Shown: positions 1 to 6,761, counted from the stretch's first letter. The stretch is 15,552 bases of DNA from Deltaproteobacteria bacterium (GCA_026388365.1 JAPLJW010000105.1:1-15552), one strand, 5' to 3'. The notes: generated from the sequence alone by a model not told the origin. Numbers and translations are program-made.

Positions 1-405
1 CAGACGACGTGGGGCTTCTGGAGAAAACCGATGCGCCAGACATTTGGCGAGGCGGTCTATTCGATGCTGCAACTGCTGCCGGAGAGGGAACAGAAGGAAA
101 CCTATGATAAGTTCGTCTATGAATCCGGGAGGGCGGCGTTTGAAATCGGCTATTGGCTCTGCGACTCCAGGGGTGCGTCAAGGATTGATGAGTCCAAAGT
201 GACCTGCCCCGTGTTGGTGGTTGCCGGCGCCCATGACCACATCACCCCTGCATCGGTTGTCCGCCGAGTGGCGAGGAAATACAAGGCCGTATCGACCTAC
301 AAGGAATTCGAGAATCACGCCCACTGGGTCGTAGCCGAGCCTCGGTGGCAAGAGGTCGCCGAATATGTCGGCGGCTGGCTCAGGCCGCTGCGGACGGCAT
401 CTTGA
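1..405 (+). CDS. Alpha/beta hydrolase, C-terminal part (5' end outside window)
   Basis: The reading frame is open from base 1, so the gene starts upstream; the first internal Met is at base 31. The visible 134 residues end like an alpha/beta-hydrolase fold enzyme. A strand CPVLVVAGAHDHITP supplies the third-strand Asp of the catalytic triad (GAHD), and ENHAHW about 40 residues later supplies the catalytic His before the last helix. The nucleophile elbow (GxSxG) would lie upstream and is not visible, so substrate and reaction cannot be named. The stop is followed at once by GAGGAG and, 35 bp later, by an attC-like inverted repeat, so this could be the cargo of an integron cassette. The family call is fairly secure; the specific function is unknown. 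Confidence 0.8.
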   Translation, partial: QTTWGFWRKPMRQTFGEAVYSMLQLLPEREQKETYDKFVYESGRAAFEIGYWLCDSRGASRIDESKVTCPVLVVAGAHDHITPASVVRRVARKYKAVSTYKEFENHAHWVVAEPRWQEVAEYVGGWLRPLRTAS

Positions 406-440
406 GAGGAGTATAAGTGTAACTCAGCTTGATAAGTCGT

Positions 441-503
441 GTCTAACTTGGCAGGGGAAGATTCCCGGCGCAAGCGCCGGCCGCAAAGCCCCCGCCGTTA
501 TGT
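441..503 (+). repeat. Candidate attC-like recombination site (imperfect inverted repeat)
   Basis: GTCTAAC at 441-447 fits the integron R'' box RYYYAAC. GTTATGT at 497-503 fits the R' box GTTRRRY with one mismatch. Inside them GGC-A-GGGG (450-457) can pair with CCCCCGCC (489-496), leaving an unpaired A, like the extrahelical base of attC sites. The centre holds a perfect stem CCGGCG/CGCCGG (465-480) with a CAAG loop. Length (63 bp), orientation (after a gene, R'' first) and position (35 bp after one stop, 31 bp before the next start) all fit a cassette junction. Only one site is seen, and no integrase, so it may be a remnant or a chance hairpin. Confidence 0.42.
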
Positions 504-534
504 ATTGAGTCGCTGCACTGAACAGGTCATTCCA

Positions 535-1029
535 ATGAACGAACTGCTTATCCGCCATGCGGAGCCATCCGACTATCAGCCGATCATCACCGTTCTCAAT
601 GATTGGTGGGGTGGACGGCGAATGTCCGATATGCTGCCCAAGCTATTCTTTGTGCACTTTCAGCCCACCAGTTTCGTGGCCGAGCACAACGGCCGGATCG
701 TGGGGTTTGTCATCGGGTTCGTCTCGCAAACTTTTCCCGAAGAGGCGTATATTCATTTTGTCGGCGTACATCCGGAGTTCCGAAAAACCGGTTTGGCGCG
801 AGCGCTGTACGAGCGGTTATTTGCCGCTGCAAGGAAACTGGGTTGCCGCACGGTTCGGTGCGTTACTTCGCCGGCCAATAAAGGCTCCATCTCGTTCCAT
901 CGCCGCATGGGCTTTTCCGCTAAGGACAGCGAAAAGATCGTCGACGGCATCCCCGTCGTCGAAGGGTATGACGGAAAGGGTGAGGACCGCGTGCTGTTCT
1001 CCAAATTCTTGGGCGTTGGGCACAGTTGA
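535..1029 (+). CDS. GNAT family N-acetyltransferase
   Basis: 164 residues, a normal length for a single-domain GNAT enzyme, which transfers an acetyl group from acetyl-CoA to an amine. Motif A spans residues 72-94: the strand YIHFVGVHP is followed by the pyrophosphate-binding loop RKTGLA (83-88, consensus R/QxxGxG/A). Motif B is around NKGSISFHRRMGF (115-127), with the usual Asn and Phe/His. The N-terminus has a DWWGGR segment (23-28) typical of one uncharacterised GNAT subgroup. I start at ATG 535 because upstream codons from a possible GTG at 439 run through the attC-like hairpin and do not resemble a GNAT start. The ribosome binding site is weak. The substrate is unknown. Such enzymes are frequent integron cargo, which fits the site just upstream. 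Confidence 0.85.
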   Translation: MNELLIRHAEPSDYQPIITVLNDWWGGRRMSDMLPKLFFVHFQPTSFVAEHNGRIVGFVIGFVSQTFPEEAYIHFVGVHPEFRKTGLARALYERLFAAARKLGCRTVRCVTSPANKGSISFHRRMGFSAKDSEKIVDGIPVVEGYDGKGEDRVLFSKFLGVGHS

Positions 1030-1131
1030 ACTCCATGTATAACACCCGGTGAAGGGGGAAAGGCACCGACCGACCTCAGGCTTGGACAAGGCAGGCCGAT
1101 GAAACCCGTGCAGAAGAGGAAAGGAGAGGAA

Positions 1132-1686
1132 ATGACCCGGAACGAAGCGGAAGAACTGCTTAAAAGGTACGTCAAAAACGAACGGATGCTGGACCACAGC
1201 ATCGCCTCCGAGGCGGTCCTCCGGGCCCTCGCCCGGCGGCTCGGCCGGGACGAGGAGAAATGGGGGCTCGCCGGGCTCCTCCACGACATCGACATCGAGG
1301 TCGTCGGGGGCGATCTGACCCGCCACGGTCTGGAGGCGGTGCGGATCCTGATGGAGGCGGGGATCGATCCGGAGATCGTTGACGCGGTGAAAATGCACAA
1401 CGAGGCGGTCTGCGGGGCCGCGCGGAGCAAGGAGTTCCAGCACGCCCTCGCCGCCGGTGAGACGATCACCGGCCTGATCGTGGCGACGGCCTTCGTCTAT
1501 CCGGACAGGAAGATCGCGAGCGTCAAGGTGAAATCGATCACGAAGCGGATGAAGGAGAGGGCCTTTGCGGCCTCGGTGAACCGCGACACGATCCGGGAGT
1601 GCGAGAAGATCGGCCTGCCGCTCGACGAGTTTGTGGAGATCAGCCTTGCAGGCATGCGGGGGATCGCCGACCGCATCGGGCTCTAA
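1132..1686 (+). CDS. HD-domain (HDIG-type) predicted phosphohydrolase
   Basis: 184 residues. An HD-superfamily metal-dependent fold is indicated by His22 in the first helix (LDHSIASEA), the His51-Asp52 pair in GLLHDIDIE, His65 (TRHGLEA) and His89 (KMHNE). The position that usually carries a metal-binding Asp before TGLI is Glu110 here (AAGETITGLI), a conservative change. HD proteins of this short type are usually assigned as metal-dependent phosphohydrolases; the substrate is not known. ATG 1132 is chosen over ATG 1099 because an excellent Shine-Dalgarno (AGGAGAGGA, 1122-1130) ends right before it and the conserved family start (MTRNEAEELL) begins there. GC content and codon use match the etf genes rather than the pilus genes. 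Confidence 0.82.
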   Translation: MTRNEAEELLKRYVKNERMLDHSIASEAVLRALARRLGRDEEKWGLAGLLHDIDIEVVGGDLTRHGLEAVRILMEAGIDPEIVDAVKMHNEAVCGAARSKEFQHALAAGETITGLIVATAFVYPDRKIASVKVKSITKRMKERAFAASVNRDTIRECEKIGLPLDEFVEISLAGMRGIADRIGL

Positions 1687-1975
1687 AAGACCACCGCTCA
1701 ATGGAAAATCGGACCCCGGAAGCGCGCATGGGAGATTTTTCGGGGCTCCCTGCCCCCGCAGCGGAGCGCCCGCATAGACGACTGTTTGAGCGCGAAGCGC
1801 GAGTTTCGTCTTTGCAGTGAAGCGAGGAGGCGCAGGGTCGAAAAATGTCCAGCGCGCGGAGGGATCACGATTTCCAAAGGTCTCGCGGGATGAGGGAACG
1901 AAGCAGACGGGCGTTTTGGAAGCAGCCCGCCCACGAGGCGGGACTTGCGGGATGCGCCCCCGGTCAACGGCCCTG
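1687..1975. other. GC-rich non-coding stretch between convergent genes
   Basis: 289 bp between the ends of the HD gene and etfA. No convincing gene is seen on either strand. It contains a perfect 6-bp stem CCCGCC/GGCGGG with a 5-nt loop at 1926-1942, without a following T-tract, and a purine-rich stretch with recurring GAAGCG/AAGCGAGG-type words at about 1790-1830. It resembles a dispersed intergenic repeat seen in related genomes, but copy number cannot be judged from one window. It may also hold the 3' ends of the two convergent transcripts. Confidence 0.35.
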
Positions 1976-3016
1976 TCAGCGGATCCGGCGCTTCAGCTCC
2001 TGGATGAGGGTCGTGCAGATCTGGCTTGCGTCGGAAACGATCGCCACGTCGGCCCGCTTCATCATCGCCGCGTTCGGGTTCTTGTTCACGGCGATGATAA
2101 ACTTTGCATCGTTGCAGGCGGCGGTGTGCTGGATGGCGCCGCTGATCCCAAAGGAAAAGAGGATCTGCGGACGGATCTGCTTTCCCGCCTGGCCGACCAG
2201 GGCGTTATGATCCGCCCAGTCGGCATAGACGACGGGACGCGTCGCGCCGACTTCGCCGCCCAGAAGCTCCGCCAGTTCGAAGAGCTTCGCGAATTTCTTT
2301 TTGCCCCCCAGACCGCGGCCGCCGCAGACGACGACCTTCGCGTCCTCCAACTTCTGATCCCGCTGAGGGCAGCGCTCCGACCGCATCAGGCGGACCCGGT
2401 CGGCGGGAAGGGACTTCGGCAGGGGAACCTTCACCACCTTGCCCGTCCGGGATTTGTCGTGGGGGATCTCCTGGAAGGTTCCCGGCCGGACCGTGGCCAT
2501 CTGGGGCCGCCGTTCCGGGGTGACAATCTCCGCCACGAGGTTTCCGCCGAAGGAGGGGGCGATCTGGACGAGAAACCCCTCCGAATTGATATCCAGGCCG
2601 ATGCAGTCGGCGGTGAGGCCGGTTTCCAGCCGCTTGGCCAATCGGGGGGCGAACTCCCGCCCGAAGGTGGTGGCTCCGATGAGGATGATCTCCGGCTTCT
2701 CCCGTTTGACCAGGCGCTCCATCAGGAGCGTGTAGGTCTCCATGCTGTAGGCGTCCAGCCGCGGATCGTCCGCCAGGTACACCTTGTCGGCGCCGTGGGC
2801 GATGTACTCTCCCACGACCCCGCAAAAGGTGGGGTTGAAGGAGACCGCATCGCCCCGCCACTCGTCCGTCCTGTACCCGAAGACCACGCCGCAAACCTCG
2901 GCGTCGATCTTGGCGGCCAGCTCCTTTGCCCGGGAGAGGAGCTGGAGGGTCACGCGATTCTGAAAATAATTCCGGTAGTCGCCGAAGACCCAGATGGCCC
3001 GTGGTTTTGTGGTCAT
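1976..3016 (-). CDS. etfA: Electron transfer flavoprotein, alpha subunit
   Basis: 346 residues. EtfA carries the FAD that shuttles electrons from acyl-CoA dehydrogenases to a membrane acceptor, or bifurcates them in anaerobes. The C-terminal FAD domain is clear: VVCGGRGLGG (229-238), GATRPVVYADW (257-267), VGQAGK (274-279, where most homologues have VGQTGK), FGISGAIQH (289-297), and IIAVNKNPNAAM (307-318) before the final helix. The N-terminal half has the alternating strand/helix pattern of the EtfA/B common fold, with TTFGREFAPRLAKRL (116-130). Its start ATG overlaps the stop of etfB by 4 nt, so the two are translationally coupled. Length is normal to slightly long for EtfA (about 310-340). 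Whether this pair bifurcates cannot be decided by eye. Confidence 0.95.
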   Translation of the reverse strand: MTTKPRAIWVFGDYRNYFQNRVTLQLLSRAKELAAKIDAEVCGVVFGYRTDEWRGDAVSFNPTFCGVVGEYIAHGADKVYLADDPRLDAYSMETYTLLMERLVKREKPEIILIGATTFGREFAPRLAKRLETGLTADCIGLDINSEGFLVQIAPSFGGNLVAEIVTPERRPQMATVRPGTFQEIPHDKSRTGKVVKVPLPKSLPADRVRLMRSERCPQRDQKLEDAKVVVCGGRGLGGKKKFAKLFELAELLGGEVGATRPVVYADWADHNALVGQAGKQIRPQILFSFGISGAIQHTAACNDAKFIIAVNKNPNAAMMKRADVAIVSDASQICTTLIQELKRRIR

Positions 3017-3837
3017 TTTTTCTCCGTTTTCAAGTCCTTGCCGATTGCGCCGCCGATCTTGTCGTCGAAACGCTCGAAGAGCTGCTCCACGATCCTTTTG
3101 GGCGCGCCGGTCAGGACGATGTTCTTCTTCCCCGCCGTTGGCGAATAGACGTTAAGGATCTTCGTGGCGGACCCTTTGACCCCGATCCGCTCCGGGTCGA
3201 GGCCGATCGCCACCGCATCCAGGAGAACGATATCCGCCCCGTCGAACGCGGCCTGGAGGCCGCCCAGAGACACATGACGGGTGGCGAACCGTCCGGTGGT
3301 CACAGTGACCAGACCGGGAAGATCCATCTCCAGCGTCTCGAGAAAATTGTCGGAATGCCGCTGCATCCGGACCGTGCGGCCGGAGATCTCCAACTCGTCC
3401 ACATAGGCCACTCCGGGGATGCCCAGTTCCTCGGCGAGTTGAGGACCCACCTGGGCGGTTTCGCTGTCGCTCGTGGAATAGCCGCAGAGGACGAGATCGA
3501 ACCCCGGGCAGGCCTTCCCGATCGCCCGGGCGAGCGTATAGGAGGTCACGGAGGTGTCCGCGCCGGCCATTTTCCGGTCACTCAGCAGGATGCCGCGGTC
3601 CGCGCCAATGGCGATCGCCTCGCGGAGGACCTCTTCGGCCATCGGCGGTCCCATCGTGATCGCGACGATCTCTCCTCCCACCGCCTCTTTGATCCGGAGG
3701 GCCGCATCGAGGGCCGAACGGCAGGCGGGGTTCATCATCCCCTCCGCCAGATCCCGCTGAAGGGTCCCCGTCGCCGGGTCCCAGGGGAGTTCGGAGACCA
3801 TCGGCACCTGTTTGATGCAAACGACCAGCTTCAGCAT
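3013..3837 (-). CDS. etfB: Electron transfer flavoprotein, beta subunit
   Basis: 274 residues, normal for EtfB, which forms the heterodimer with EtfA and binds AMP (or a second FAD in bifurcating forms). Seen: the N-terminal CIKQVP (7-12), the helix/loop ITMGPPMAEEVLREA (60-74), the AGADTSVTSYTLA segment (91-103) and the nucleotide-binding signature CGYSTSDSETAQVGPQ (118-133). The run SDSETAQVGPQ is closer to EtfB of anaerobes (DTAQVGP pattern) than to the mitochondrial type, but this alone does not prove bifurcation. The gene starts 3 nt after the acyl-CoA dehydrogenase stop and overlaps etfA by 4 nt, so acd-etfB-etfA is one operon. Confidence 0.95.
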   Translation of the reverse strand: MLKLVVCIKQVPMVSELPWDPATGTLQRDLAEGMMNPACRSALDAALRIKEAVGGEIVAITMGPPMAEEVLREAIAIGADRGILLSDRKMAGADTSVTSYTLARAIGKACPGFDLVLCGYSTSDSETAQVGPQLAEELGIPGVAYVDELEISGRTVRMQRHSDNFLETLEMDLPGLVTVTTGRFATRHVSLGGLQAAFDGADIVLLDAVAIGLDPERIGVKGSATKILNVYSPTAGKKNIVLTGAPKRIVEQLFERFDDKIGGAIGKDLKTEKK

Positions 3838-3840
3838 GTT

Positions 3841-4908
3841 CTATGTCCTCTGGGCGAGCACCGCGCGGGAGATGACGATCCGCAGGACCTCGCTCGTCCC
3901 TTCATAAATTTCCGTCACCTTTGCGTCCCGGAAATAGCGTTCCACGTCATACTCCTTGCTGTAGCCGTACCCTCCGTGGATCTGGACGGCCGTGTTCGTC
4001 ACCCGCGTCGCAAGCGCGCTGCAGCAGAGCTTGGCCATCGCGGCCTCCGCCCCGAAGGGCCGCCCCGCATCCTTCACAGCACAGGCGCGGTAGAGGAGGA
4101 GGCGTCCGGCATCGATCTCCGTCGCCATGTCGGCGAGGTAGTTCTGGATGGTCTGGAACGAGGAAATGGGCTTCCGGAACTGCTGCCGCTCCTTGGAGTA
4201 ACGGACCGAATCCTCGAAGGCGGCCTGGGCAAGTCCCAAGGCCTGGGCGGCGATGCCGAGGCGGCCCGTGTCGAGGGTTTCCAGGCCAATTTTGATTCCG
4301 TCACCGGGACGACCGAGCAGGTTTGTCTCCGGGACGCGGCAATCTTCCAGGAAGAGGGAGGAGACGGGGTTCGCCCGCATTCCGCAGAGATCTTCGATTT
4401 CGCCCACGGCAAAGCCGGGGTTGTTCTTCTCCACGATGAATACCCCGGCGCTCCGCTGGGGGTTCTGCGTGTCCGTGATCGCAAAGATGAGCGCCTCCAC
4501 ACCGCCCGCATCGGAGCCGGCGTTGGCCTCGGTCAGACAGAAGGCGCCGATCCGCTCCCCCTGTGTCATCGCCGGCAGAAAGCGTTTCTTCTGCTCCTCC
4601 GTCCCGAAACGGACGATAGGATAGACCCCGACGCTGTTGTGGACGGTAAGGCAGAGGCCGATCGCAGCGCTGACGCGCGAGATCTCTTCGATCACGATTG
4701 CGTAGCTGATCGTGTCCATCTCCGCGCCGCCGTAGGCCTTCGGCGCCTGGAGGCCGAAGAAGTGCAGGGGCCTCATCTTCTCCACGACCTCCCAGGGGAA
4801 ACGGGCGTCCCGGTCAATGTCGTGGGCAATGGGAGTGAGTTCCGCCTCGGCGAACATGCGCACCGCCTTGCGGACCACCTTGTGCTTCATGCAGGGATTA
4901 AAATCCAC
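3841..4908 (-). CDS. Acyl-CoA dehydrogenase, apparently with an internal in-frame deletion
   Basis: 355 residues; most family members have about 380. FAD enzymes of this family oxidise acyl-CoA at alpha-beta and pass electrons to EtfAB, here encoded directly downstream. Seen: the N-terminal helical domain (MFAEAELTPIA, FPWEVVEKM), FCLTEANAGSDAGG (123-136), FEDCRVP-like LEDCRVP (187-193), the C-terminal helical domain with QIHGGYGY (309-316), and IYEGTSEVLR (334-343), where Glu336 is the expected catalytic base. Between Gly136 and Glu138 about 25 residues of the beta domain are missing: the usual stretch that ends in NGxKxFITNG, which contacts the flavin ring. The start is GTG 4908 with GGAG 8 nt upstream; no in-frame ATG lies further upstream before the stop at 4963-4965. 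The specific acyl substrate is unknown, and activity is doubtful. Confidence 0.88.
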   Translation of the reverse strand: MDFNPCMKHKVVRKAVRMFAEAELTPIAHDIDRDARFPWEVVEKMRPLHFFGLQAPKAYGGAEMDTISYAIVIEEISRVSAAIGLCLTVHNSVGVYPIVRFGTEEQKKRFLPAMTQGERIGAFCLTEANAGSDAGGVEALIFAITDTQNPQRSAGVFIVEKNNPGFAVGEIEDLCGMRANPVSSLFLEDCRVPETNLLGRPGDGIKIGLETLDTGRLGIAAQALGLAQAAFEDSVRYSKERQQFRKPISSFQTIQNYLADMATEIDAGRLLLYRACAVKDAGRPFGAEAAMAKLCCSALATRVTNTAVQIHGGYGYSKEYDVERYFRDAKVTEIYEGTSEVLRIVISRAVLAQRT

Positions 4909-5085
4909 GTCCTGAACTCCAAACTCTTTCGTCCGCCCCTGTGACCGGAATGGGGTGGAATCCTATTGTAAAACCAGGTGAAAAACAAGTATCCGAATTC
5001 AGGGGAAAACCGCTACAAAACGAACGGCCCGCGATGCCGGAATGCGACGTCCGGACAGTGTGGCGGGATTTCGGATGACCTTTCG

Positions 5086-5412
5086 CTATGCCGCAGCTCC
5101 GCCTCCCGTTCCGATCAGTTTGTGGCCTTCGCGCAGATAATATCGGCCCCCCTCCAGCATCCGGACGATGTCGTTCTCCAAGAGTGCGTTCAGCGCTTTG
5201 GGCCGGTAGTCCCGCAGGCCGACGTGGAACAGGGAACTCTTGGAGTAAGGGAGTTCAACCGCAGAGGCCGGATCGAACGCCTTCTTCTCCTTCAGATCCC
5301 GGAGAATGAAATCGCCGGCCCTTTTCATTTTCCAGCCGGCAATCCGGAAGGTGATCATAAAAACCCCGATGATGATCAGGGCCATAAGAATGATTTTCAT
5401 AATTTCGGGCAT
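5086..5412 (-). CDS. Small single-span membrane protein of unknown function
   Basis: 108 residues starting at ATG 5412, preceded by AGAGGTG at a good distance; codons further upstream in the frame are not protein-like. Residues 5-22 form one hydrophobic transmembrane helix (IMKIILMALIIIGVFMIT) followed by a basic stretch (RIAGWKMKRAG), so the C-terminal 80 residues are probably cytoplasmic. The soluble part has alternating charge and a motif YRPKALNALLENDIVRML that looks like a helical, possibly winged-helix-like fold, but I recognise no family. It is divergent from the HAD gene and has its own promoter candidate at 5491-5520. It is likely a real gene because of its start signals and typical composition. 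Confidence 0.65.
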   Translation of the reverse strand: MPEIMKIILMALIIIGVFMITFRIAGWKMKRAGDFILRDLKEKKAFDPASAVELPYSKSSLFHVGLRDYRPKALNALLENDIVRMLEGGRYYLREGHKLIGTGGGAAA

Positions 5413-5490
5413 GATTGCGCACCTCTGTTGTGGATTACTGAAATATTTCCGCTCCCCTCCGCAAGACACGGGCGTTGTAAACTTGCCTTT

Positions 5491-5520
5491 TTTATAACAC
5501 CATCCAGAAGGGGAGGTCAA
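5491..5520 (-). promoter_or_regulatory. Candidate sigma70-type promoter for the small membrane protein
   Basis: Read on the minus strand: TTGACC (5520-5515), 18-nt spacer, TATAAA (5496-5491). Each hexamer matches the consensus at 5 of 6 positions. The predicted transcript would have a leader of roughly 75 nt before ATG 5412. Confidence 0.5.
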
Positions 5521-5522
5521 TG

Positions 5523-5560
5523 AAAAAGGCGGGGGCCGTCCCTTCCCCCTCCCCACTTTT
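5523..5560. repeat. GC-rich hairpin, REP-like, possible terminator on the minus strand
   Basis: AAAAAGGCGGGGG (5523-5535) can pair with CCCCCTCC...TTTT (5545-5560); the core is a GGGGG/CCCCC stem with a 9-nt loop. On the minus strand the stem is followed by GCC and TTTTT, as in a rho-independent terminator. Its left arm closely resembles the left arm of the palindrome inside the HAD gene (about 6276-6297), so both may belong to the same REP-like family. Confidence 0.4.
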
Positions 5561-5577
5561 CCTTCCTTCACACCGTC

Positions 5578-5606
5578 TTGCAACTCTCCCGGAATCGCGA
5601 TATGAT
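5578..5606 (+). promoter_or_regulatory. Candidate sigma70-type promoter for the HAD hydrolase
   Basis: TTGCAA (5578-5583), a 17-nt spacer and TATGAT (5601-5606); 4/6 and 5/6 matches to consensus with ideal spacing. Transcription from here would begin near 5613, downstream of ATG 5520, which supports ATG 5721 as the HAD start. Confidence 0.45.
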
Positions 5607-5720
5607 CTCATCCTCCGGAGCCGCCTTCTCATCTTCATTATGCGTTTGCCTAAAGGTGGCGGGCTGATCAGCAACAGGGGGCTATCGCCGCAAACGGCAT
5701 GCGCGTCAAGGATATCCGGA

Positions 5721-6686
5721 ATGCAAAATATGACGCAATTTGCAGAAAAAATGCTGGTCATCTTCGATTATTCGGGGACGCTCAGCCTGGAGGCGCCGCG
5801 ATTCGGCCGGCCGGCGAACCTCGTGCGGGCGCTTGTGGAAAGCGGCCTTTACTCCCTCGGCGTCAAGACCCCGGAGATTTTCTGGGAAGACATCGTCGGT
5901 CCGACCTGGATTGAAGGAAGCACGACGGCAATCAGCTACAAACGGGTCATGGCGGAGAGGATTGCGGCGCTCGGCCTTGCGCCCGGCGCAACCGGCGCTG
6001 AGATCACGGCGGCCGCTTCCGGTTTTGTCAACCGCTACCTTGACCATTCGCGGATTGATCCGCACTGGCGGCCCCTGCTCGAAAAACTGACCGGCGATTC
6101 GGGTGCGGCCGTCGTCATCGCCACCGATCACTATGCTGAAGCCACCGAAACCATTATCCGTTATCTCGACTCCTGGAACATCCCGGCACGGAAATCCGGA
6201 GAAAGGGCTGAGCCTTGCTTACCGGCAGGAAACGGGAGAAGATCACCTTTTGGGCAGCGGCATACGACCACGGATGAAAAAGGGGGGCCGGTTCCCGATT
6301 CTTCCGAAAATAACCGGGAGCTGTCCCCCCCCTTCCTGTTTTCTGTCGCCAACTCCGCCGATATCGGTTTCTGGAAGGCGGACCGCCGCTTCTGGGAGGT
6401 TCTGAAGTCGCGACTCCCACTGGAGACGGTCCGGTCGGTCCTGATTATCGACGATTTCGGCTTCAACGAGGACCAGGGGGATCGTTATGGGGAATGGGCC
6501 GGAATAGAGGCCAGACAGGAAAAGACCGTTACCGTCCTTGGGGAGGTCTTTCAGGCGGAGGTAGAGGTCATCCCCTTCTTTCTGAAAGGCAGTGAGCGGG
6601 AAGACGCGCCCGCCCTGCGGATTGCCGAAACGGGAGGGCGAATCGGCCGGTTCCTGAATTCCGCAGACGGAACAAAAAACCTCTGA
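5721..6686 (+). CDS. HAD-like hydrolase with an internal REP-bearing insertion
   Basis: 321 residues. Haloacid-dehalogenase superfamily motifs are in order: motif I VIFDYSGTL (nucleophile Asp16; the second Asp, the usual acid/base, is Ser18), motif II VVIATDHY (Thr135), a motif III Lys in GFWKADRRFW (Lys219), and motif IV VLIIDDFGF (Asp244-Asp245). The Asp-to-Ser change is common in non-phosphatase or atypical HAD members, so the reaction is not predictable. Between residues about 158 and 206 there is a low-complexity, polar, Pro-rich segment; part of it (about 188-204) is encoded by a REP-like palindrome, pointing to an insertion between the cap region and the core. ATG 5721 has AAGGA 8 nt upstream (5708-5712) and the family begins here. 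No operon partner is seen. Confidence 0.75.
   Translation: MQNMTQFAEKMLVIFDYSGTLSLEAPRFGRPANLVRALVESGLYSLGVKTPEIFWEDIVGPTWIEGSTTAISYKRVMAERIAALGLAPGATGAEITAAASGFVNRYLDHSRIDPHWRPLLEKLTGDSGAAVVIATDHYAEATETIIRYLDSWNIPARKSGERAEPCLPAGNGRRSPFGQRHTTTDEKGGPVPDSSENNRELSPPFLFSVANSADIGFWKADRRFWEVLKSRLPLETVRSVLIIDDFGFNEDQGDRYGEWAGIEARQEKTVTVLGEVFQAEVEVIPFFLKGSEREDAPALRIAETGGRIGRFLNSADGTKNL
6282..6332. repeat. REP-like imperfect palindrome inside the HAD reading frame
   Basis: Left arm GGGGGGCCGGTTCCCG (from 6282) and right arm CCGGGAGCTGTCCCCCCCC (to 6332) are imperfect reverse complements around a centre TTCTTCCGAAAATAA. This architecture (G-run, GGTTCCCG, TTCCGAAAA, CGGGAGCTG, C-run) is that of extragenic palindromes mobilised by REP-associated tyrosine transposases in many Gram-negative bacteria. 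The frame stays open through it. No transposase lies in this window. Confidence 0.6.
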
Positions 6687-6761
6687 TCACCCGGCAGAAT
6701 CACGGCAGACATCATGGCCATGCATATTGTAATCAACGAAACTAAAACCCTTTCGAATATG

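Larger units (their letters stand above)
5413..5720. other. Divergent intergenic region (308 bp) with two promoters and a hairpin
   Basis: This region separates the small membrane protein (minus) from the HAD gene (plus). It contains a minus-strand promoter candidate (5491-5520), a GC-rich hairpin (5523-5560) and a plus-strand promoter candidate (5578-5606), each listed separately. The rest, 5607-5720, would be the HAD 5' untranslated leader. An ATG at 5520 follows a Shine-Dalgarno-like GGGGAGG and is in frame with the HAD gene, but the 67 residues it would add are not HAD-like. Confidence 0.55.

Noticed and set aside
439..534. GTG 439 as the start of the acetyltransferase
   Set aside because: The added 32 residues are basic, unlike GNAT N-termini, and the codons run through the attC-like hairpin; ATG 535 fits the family.
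1817..4944. Long open frames on the plus strand (1817-3148 and 2926-4944) opposite the acd-etfBA operon
   Set aside because: They are antisense to three clearly recognisable flavoprotein genes, overlap each other and have low-complexity Arg/Gly/Asp/His-rich translations typical of GC-rich shadow frames.
4960..4972. Minus-strand TACAAT (4970-4965) as the -10 of an acd promoter
   Set aside because: The hexamer is good but no acceptable -35 lies 15-19 nt upstream.
5520..5720. ATG 5520 as the start of the HAD gene, with a strong GGGGAGG upstream
   Set aside because: The extra 67 residues are not HAD-like, the site overlaps the -35 of a good minus-strand promoter, and the plus-strand promoter candidate at 5578-5606 lies downstream of it.
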